Part shown: positions 59,650 to 64,000 of the stretch, in pieces | How the letters are laid out: each line of letters opens with the position of its first letter | How positions within the stretch are numbered: position 1 is the first letter of the stretch | Assembly (NCBI GenBank): GCA_035610365.1 | Contig: CM069433.1 | Location: 176,902,882-176,966,881, forward strand | Reading direction: 5' to 3' | Source: Aquatica leii | Taxonomy: Eukaryota; Arthropoda; Insecta; Coleoptera; Lampyridae | DNA: 64,000 nucleotides | Translations under genes and position numbers: made by a program | Notes under the pieces: model-generated | Told to the model about the DNA's origin: nothing | The model's database searches: none | What the model saw: only the letters and a program-made list of their open reading frames with translations

Positions 59650-60638
59650 GTTTTGTTAACAGAAAGCAACAAAATATATTCGCATACATCCCCCATTTGG
59701 TACCTCTACTTCTCTCTACCTATATAAATAGAAAACCAGCCTGAAACGTAGTTGCAAATATCTCAAAAATTGGCCACTTTAAAGAGAAAATTTTTATTTC
59801 ACGTCACAAGAAAACTTTTCCTTAAGTTTGTAGTTGTTTATCAGAAACATGCTGTATACTACGTTATCTCATAACTCTGGATCAATCAGTATGTATTAAG
59901 TATGCACACTCAAACTTCGTATTGTGAGTACTTATTTTGTGCCTATTATCCTGTCTCCTACACGTAAATAAATTTAGTATTGCTATAACCATAAAATGTT
60001 TGTGTATTTTTTATTAGCATATGATTAAGTAAATGTAACATGAATTTTTTATTAATCTTTTTATTACCCTTATGTGCCAGTACAGTCCAAAGTTATGAGA
60101 TAGTCCATGCTAACAGTTTGGTAATTATTTGTATTATGACAGTGAGCTGTAACACGTGCTGAGTACGTTTTCTAAGGCCAGAGATAACTTTTGCGGAAGG
60201 AGCAAGAATATGTTTGAAAAAGCTTGAAGGCTTGATAAAGCTTGGAAAAGCTTACAAACCAAGTTAAGCCTGTATCCATAAACATCAAGCCAAATCAAGC
60301 TTTTATTTTTAAAAAGCTTGACATTCAAGCCCAAGCCAAGCTTTTACGTTTCAAACTACGCTACTTGGCTTACTCAATCTCTAAGCACATTACAAATAAA
60401 AACCAGATGGTCCACTCTGTTCCTGTTTGGTAACAGGCATATCATTTTTAGATGACTATGTAATAGGGCATGACAAAATCTTATCCTCTAAAAAATATTT
60501 GACAATAAAATAATGTAAGTTACTAATCGTCGAAAGTTTCATAACATAACTGCCAACTCATTACGATCAATACTAGCCAACTGCAAATTTAGGTGGTAAA
60601 GATTCTTTATCCTCCTCTGTGTGTTAACTAATTGATTC
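59650..60638. other. No gene; contains an AAGCTT motif cluster
   Basis: No coding sequence was recognised. The stretch 60210-60345 carries six AAGCTT motifs in palindromic contexts. Confidence 0.4.
60215..60345. repeat. Cluster of AAGCTT palindromes
   Basis: Six AAGCTT hexamers lie in about 130 bases, most extended as GAAAAGCTT or CAAGCTTTT, in both orientations, with GCTTGAAGGCTTGATAAAGC among them. It resembles the subterminal region of a DNA transposon, but no transposase is adjacent. Confidence 0.7.
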
Positions 60639-61020
60639 AGACTTCTTCGTTTAGGAGGGGCATATAAAACCACTTTAATTTATTTTTGTGGCAACGTTTC
60701 GTACTGAAGGTTAGCACTTCATCAGGCCAAAGAATAAAATCAAGTGGATCAATCCACAAAATGATTTTTTTTGTCAATTGTTTGTTCAACGTTCATGTCC
60801 TACGTTGTATAAAAAATTTTAATTATTGACCATTGTATGTTTAATGTTTTATTTATTATTAATTAAATACCAGCTCGTAAAGTTGCCGATGTCCTTGGCC
60901 GGTGGATTGATCCAACTGATTTTATTCTTTGGCCTGATGAAGTGCTAACCTTCAGCACGAAACGTTACCACAAAAATAAATTAAAGTGGTTTTATATGAT
61001 CCTCCTAAACGGAGAAGTCT
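60639..61020. repeat. Penelope-like terminal repeat, inverted pair 2
   Basis: The arms 60639-60757 and 60902-61020 are near-perfect inverted copies with a 144-base spacer. Each has the core CTGATGA (60934-60940 on plus; 60719-60725 on minus), a helix (GTGC with GCAC on plus; GTGC with GTAC on minus) and GAAA (60959-60962; 60697-60700). This is the CTGATGA-helix-GAAA pattern of hammerhead ribozymes reported from Penelope-like elements. It is a different sequence family from the 38 and 41 kb copies. No coding remnant lies beside it, so the assignment to Penelope is by motif. Confidence 0.65.
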
Positions 61021-63763
61021 GCAAATTTAGCTTTTTTTAATTTTAGGAGGTGGCGTTAAACTTCATCATTTATTGAAGCCTCGCGTTGTAGTCACTGGTA
61101 CCCTAAAAATAATATTTAATTCTTATATTTGGAACAAATAAAATATTAAATATTTACCAAATATAGCATTCTGAAAGATATAAGCCAGTACGTGTTAAAA
61201 TGTTTTGCGCATTGTAATTGCTGTATGCAATTTAGATTGAGACAAGACCAACTGCATATAGATAAAGGGGGGTACCCAATAAAGGTTGCACATGCACTCC
61301 AAGTTTATTATTGTGTATTGTACCAATCCATTTATCTATTTCTGTACCAGAAATATCTAAATTAAGTTTAAAATTCTGTTAAACGTTATGGTTATACGTT
61401 AAATGAATATTAAATCCCATAGTGCGTTGTGAATGCAATGCTGCCAACACTACATTTTAAACATTTCCGTAGTGTATCTTGTAAACAAACAAAGGCTACA
61501 ACATACTTTTTGATACAACTCAGCCATTTATAAAAAAATTTTTGAAGAATCTTAAAACACATGTCTTTAAACCGTCTTAAGTCAGACGTCTTTAAGATGC
61601 CTTACAATAGATATCGTTAAGACGTCTTTTTTAGAGCCACAGACGTTTAGACATGAAACACGCATAAAACTGACGCCTTGAAGATATTGTGTGCTGTCTG
61701 GATATTTATCTAAAATCGTAAAATTTTGTCTGTTTGGCGCTTTTTGCTCTTAATGGTTTACCAATGTTAAGTTTTTTAATTGGCACCTCTAGCTGCTGTT
61801 TATTTATGACTGGCTAATTTACTATAATTAATTAAATTGGATGGTATGTTATTGATACTTAATTTTAACAAAACTCACATTTGTTTTTTATTTTTCAGCT
61901 TTATTAATCAGTAATTGGTAAAATAATACAGTAATTGATCACTAGTTAAGATTAGTATGTTCTTTGACTGAAGTATTAAAATAACACAGTAAACATGAAG
62001 TTACTTTATAATTGAAAAGTAAATAATGTATAGCTTCCGCTTACAACGACAGGATTTGATCACTACATAAGGCAACATTTATCTTTGTAGTGTTTGATAA
62101 AAACATATTCCATTTTCAATAATTATAAACGTGTAACATTTTATATCGTACAAATATTTATTTATTTACTATTCTTTTTAATCTCAAAATATATAAATTC
62201 TCTACTTTGTAATTTATACTGCGTAAAATACACGATAACGCCTATAACAAAATTTTGAAATGCTCTTTGGACATCCCACACATTCATAAGTATAAATCCT
62301 TTTATAGTTCCGTGAGTTTTAAAACCGCTTTCGTTTACTATAAAAACGATTTCACTGTAGGTATTTCTTGGTAATATATTGAAGAAGATCCTTTAACACT
62401 CGGATAAGAATCAATTAACCTTTCCATGTTAAAATTTAGAATTGATAAATTTGAAATTTTAATTCGAGGGATTTTTCTTAATTATTCACAAAAAGATTTT
62501 CGTAAGTCGACTGTTGGGTGATTGCGTAAGGCAGCTGGATTATGGAACGTGCTGTATTAACGATATGTTGTTTTAAAGCAATATGGATCTGGCCTGGCGA
62601 CAGATTGCAGATTGTTATCTTTGCCTATAATTTGATCATTACACTGATTAAGCAAAAAAGAAATTAATCTACAGGAAATTTATCAAGATTGTACGTAAAA
62701 GGCGCTGAATACTGCAACGAATATAAAGTTACGTTTTTTGCTGAATTGAGTTTTTGCTATTGTGGCGCCGTTTCTGAAAATGGGTAAAAGCAAGAAGGTG
62801 TTTTGACCTTATTTCAAACACTTTTTCCCCACGTTGTATGCTACACAAACCAATTTCGTAATCTTAATATAAGCGTACGTTTGACATAATTTTAAGCACT
62901 TACATAAATAAAATAGCGTACGTGATTATTGCTTCGAGATGACATTACATATGTAGGAAGTGTTGAACGCGGATTAATTTTCCTACCGTATACTCATTTC
63001 CTTATTGTTCAACCTACCATTTGATTTACATCTTTACTATTTATTGTTTACACGCATGTTTTTGCAGGAACTAGAAAAACATGACGTTCTTTGTTTTGAA
63101 GATGATTTTAATTATTTTTTTCTCAAATAGAGTTTATAAACTGGTTATAATAAATAAGGCATTAACATTGAATAAAATTATGTTCTACACGTTCATTTAA
63201 AACTTCTCAAGCTGGAATAGATTAGTGAAAAAAGCTTCGTAAGGTAAGCAATGGGAAAGTTGAAACAGCGTATGCCTGAAGGTGCTGATCTGACACTTAA
63301 AAAATTAAAATTTAAAACCCTGTAATTATGAGTGACAGTTCTAATGCGGATTAAATATGTATTACATTAACCTGTTATAACACTTTGTAAGACGGCTTTG
63401 AAAGTACAAAAATACACAGACCGAAGGATTTTGGGGCGTCTTTTTGAGTTTTAAGTTATCAATAATCTTTAAGTAGTTAATGTGAGTCACGCTTAGCTTG
63501 TGCTCGACATTCTTACGTTACGAATCATACGTAACTTTACTTTAGTCTTACAGTTGGTATATGTATCCGAAATATATTACCCATGGTCGGTGGGTAATAT
63601 ATTTTACCTGTGTTTTGCAAACCCCCACGATGCTCAGGTGCTTGAGTCCGTCTATCGAAAGTCAGTTCTTACGGAGCTTTAGTGAAAGGTGGAATGGATG
63701 CAGCGAGCTGCGGTGCGCGCACTTGTATTATTAGTTGTTAGTTAGTTGTTTGTATATCGCACA
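61021..63763. other. No recognised gene
   Basis: This is AT-rich sequence. An imperfect inverted repeat with AGACGTCTT motifs lies at about 61558-61656. A 24-codon frame at 63251-63325 (starting MGKLKQRMPEGADL) is unassigned. The sequence 63640-63760 is GC-richer and comes just before the last candidate exon. Confidence 0.4.
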
Positions 63764-63934
63764 ATGATTAATAAATTTAGATATAAAAAGCCTCCAGTGG
63801 CGCAGGATAAAAAACAAAAAGTGTCAGTGACTAAAGATAATATAAAAAAACCTGTTGTGGTTCAAGATGTTAAAAGTGAAACAGTTAGTAGTGCCGCGCC
63901 TGTCCTAGACCAGGATACCAAAACTAAACTTAAC
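63764..63934 (+). CDS. Candidate first coding exon of an unknown gene
   Basis: ATG at 63764 opens a frame rich in Lys, Val and Asp (MINKFRYKKPPVAQDKKQKV at the start). A good donor, AAC|GTAAGT, lies at 63935; without splicing the frame would stop at 63982. The GC-richer 120 bases just upstream could be a promoter. No known domain; composition is low-complexity and lysine-rich. It could be the N-terminus of a gene that continues beyond the window or, less likely, a mobile-element ORF. Confidence 0.35.
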
Positions 63935-64000
63935 GTAAGTTTTTTGGCGGTCAAACGATTGTTTGAAAAATGTTATAGTTAATGGAGCGTTTACCGCAGA

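Noticed and set aside
60639-61020. A complete self-cleaving hammerhead ribozyme
   Set aside because: Only the core and helix II could be read. Helices I and III were not found by eye, so a functional ribozyme is not claimed.
1-64000. tRNA, rRNA, CRISPR, operon or prophage features
   Set aside because: None was seen. Composition, splice sites and element families indicate a eukaryotic nuclear genome.

Overview
The window looks like AT-rich intergenic and intronic DNA from an insect nuclear genome. There are no operons, no Shine-Dalgarno-spaced genes and no CRISPR arrays. What is recognisable is mostly a layered set of eukaryotic transposable elements of kinds common in arthropods: Tc1/mariner-type, pogo/Tigger, hAT, Penelope-like, Jockey-like and RTE-like LINEs, Ty3/gypsy LTR elements, and a repeated protein family that resembles DUF7869. 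The order of insect cannot be fixed from the sequence; a beetle or hemipteran would fit equally well.

The only clear host-gene signal is one 31-codon exon at 32509-32601 on the plus strand, with good splice sites. It matches the first part of the USP domain of the USP53/USP54 (Drosophila echinus) deubiquitinase family. A 17-codon candidate first exon lies 546 bases upstream at 31913-31963. The exon that should carry the catalytic cysteine box was not found between them, and the rest of the gene was not found in the window. A lysine-rich candidate first exon sits at the right edge (63764-63934).

Layout. 1.1-2.0 kb: Tc1-like DD34E relic. 5.70-8.88 kb: a nearly complete Tc1/mariner-type element with terminal inverted repeats of about 215-250 bp and an apparently intact transposase gene of 343 codons interrupted by a 208-base intron. 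10.9 kb: fold-back element. 11.3-12.2 and 20.4-21.5 kb: two DUF7869-like relics. 12.9-14.6 kb: gypsy relic. 15.2 and 17.2-17.6 kb: LINE fragments. 22.1-23.2 kb: a short Tc1-like element with 334-base inverted repeats and an ORF reduced to the DNA-binding domain. 23.9-26.4 kb: three more Tc1/mariner-type relics. 26.9-28.7 kb: hAT relic. 29.6-30.2 kb: small inverted-repeat element with a MADF-like ORF. 31.6-32.6 kb: USP53/54-type exons. 35.4-37.7 kb: element with 33-base inverted repeats and TA duplication, an intron-containing DDE transposase relic, and a solo LTR inserted in it. 38.3, 41.2-42.1 and 60.6-61.0 kb: three inverted Penelope-like terminal repeats that carry hammerhead-like cores. 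39.7-41.1 kb: Tigger-like relic. 44.3-50.4 kb: a solo LTR, then a hAT element with a perfect 8-base target duplication, into which a complete pogo-like element with TA duplication has jumped. 54.4-59.6 kb: a Jockey-like and an RTE-like LINE, tail to tail.

The genes do not form a pathway. The window is best read as a nesting record. The hAT copy at 44.8 kb is older than the pogo copy inside it, and the 35.4 kb element is older than its solo LTR. The 5.7-8.9 kb element, with an uninterrupted spliced reading frame, is the best candidate for recent activity. All calls rest on reading translations and repeat symmetry by eye; no database search was run.
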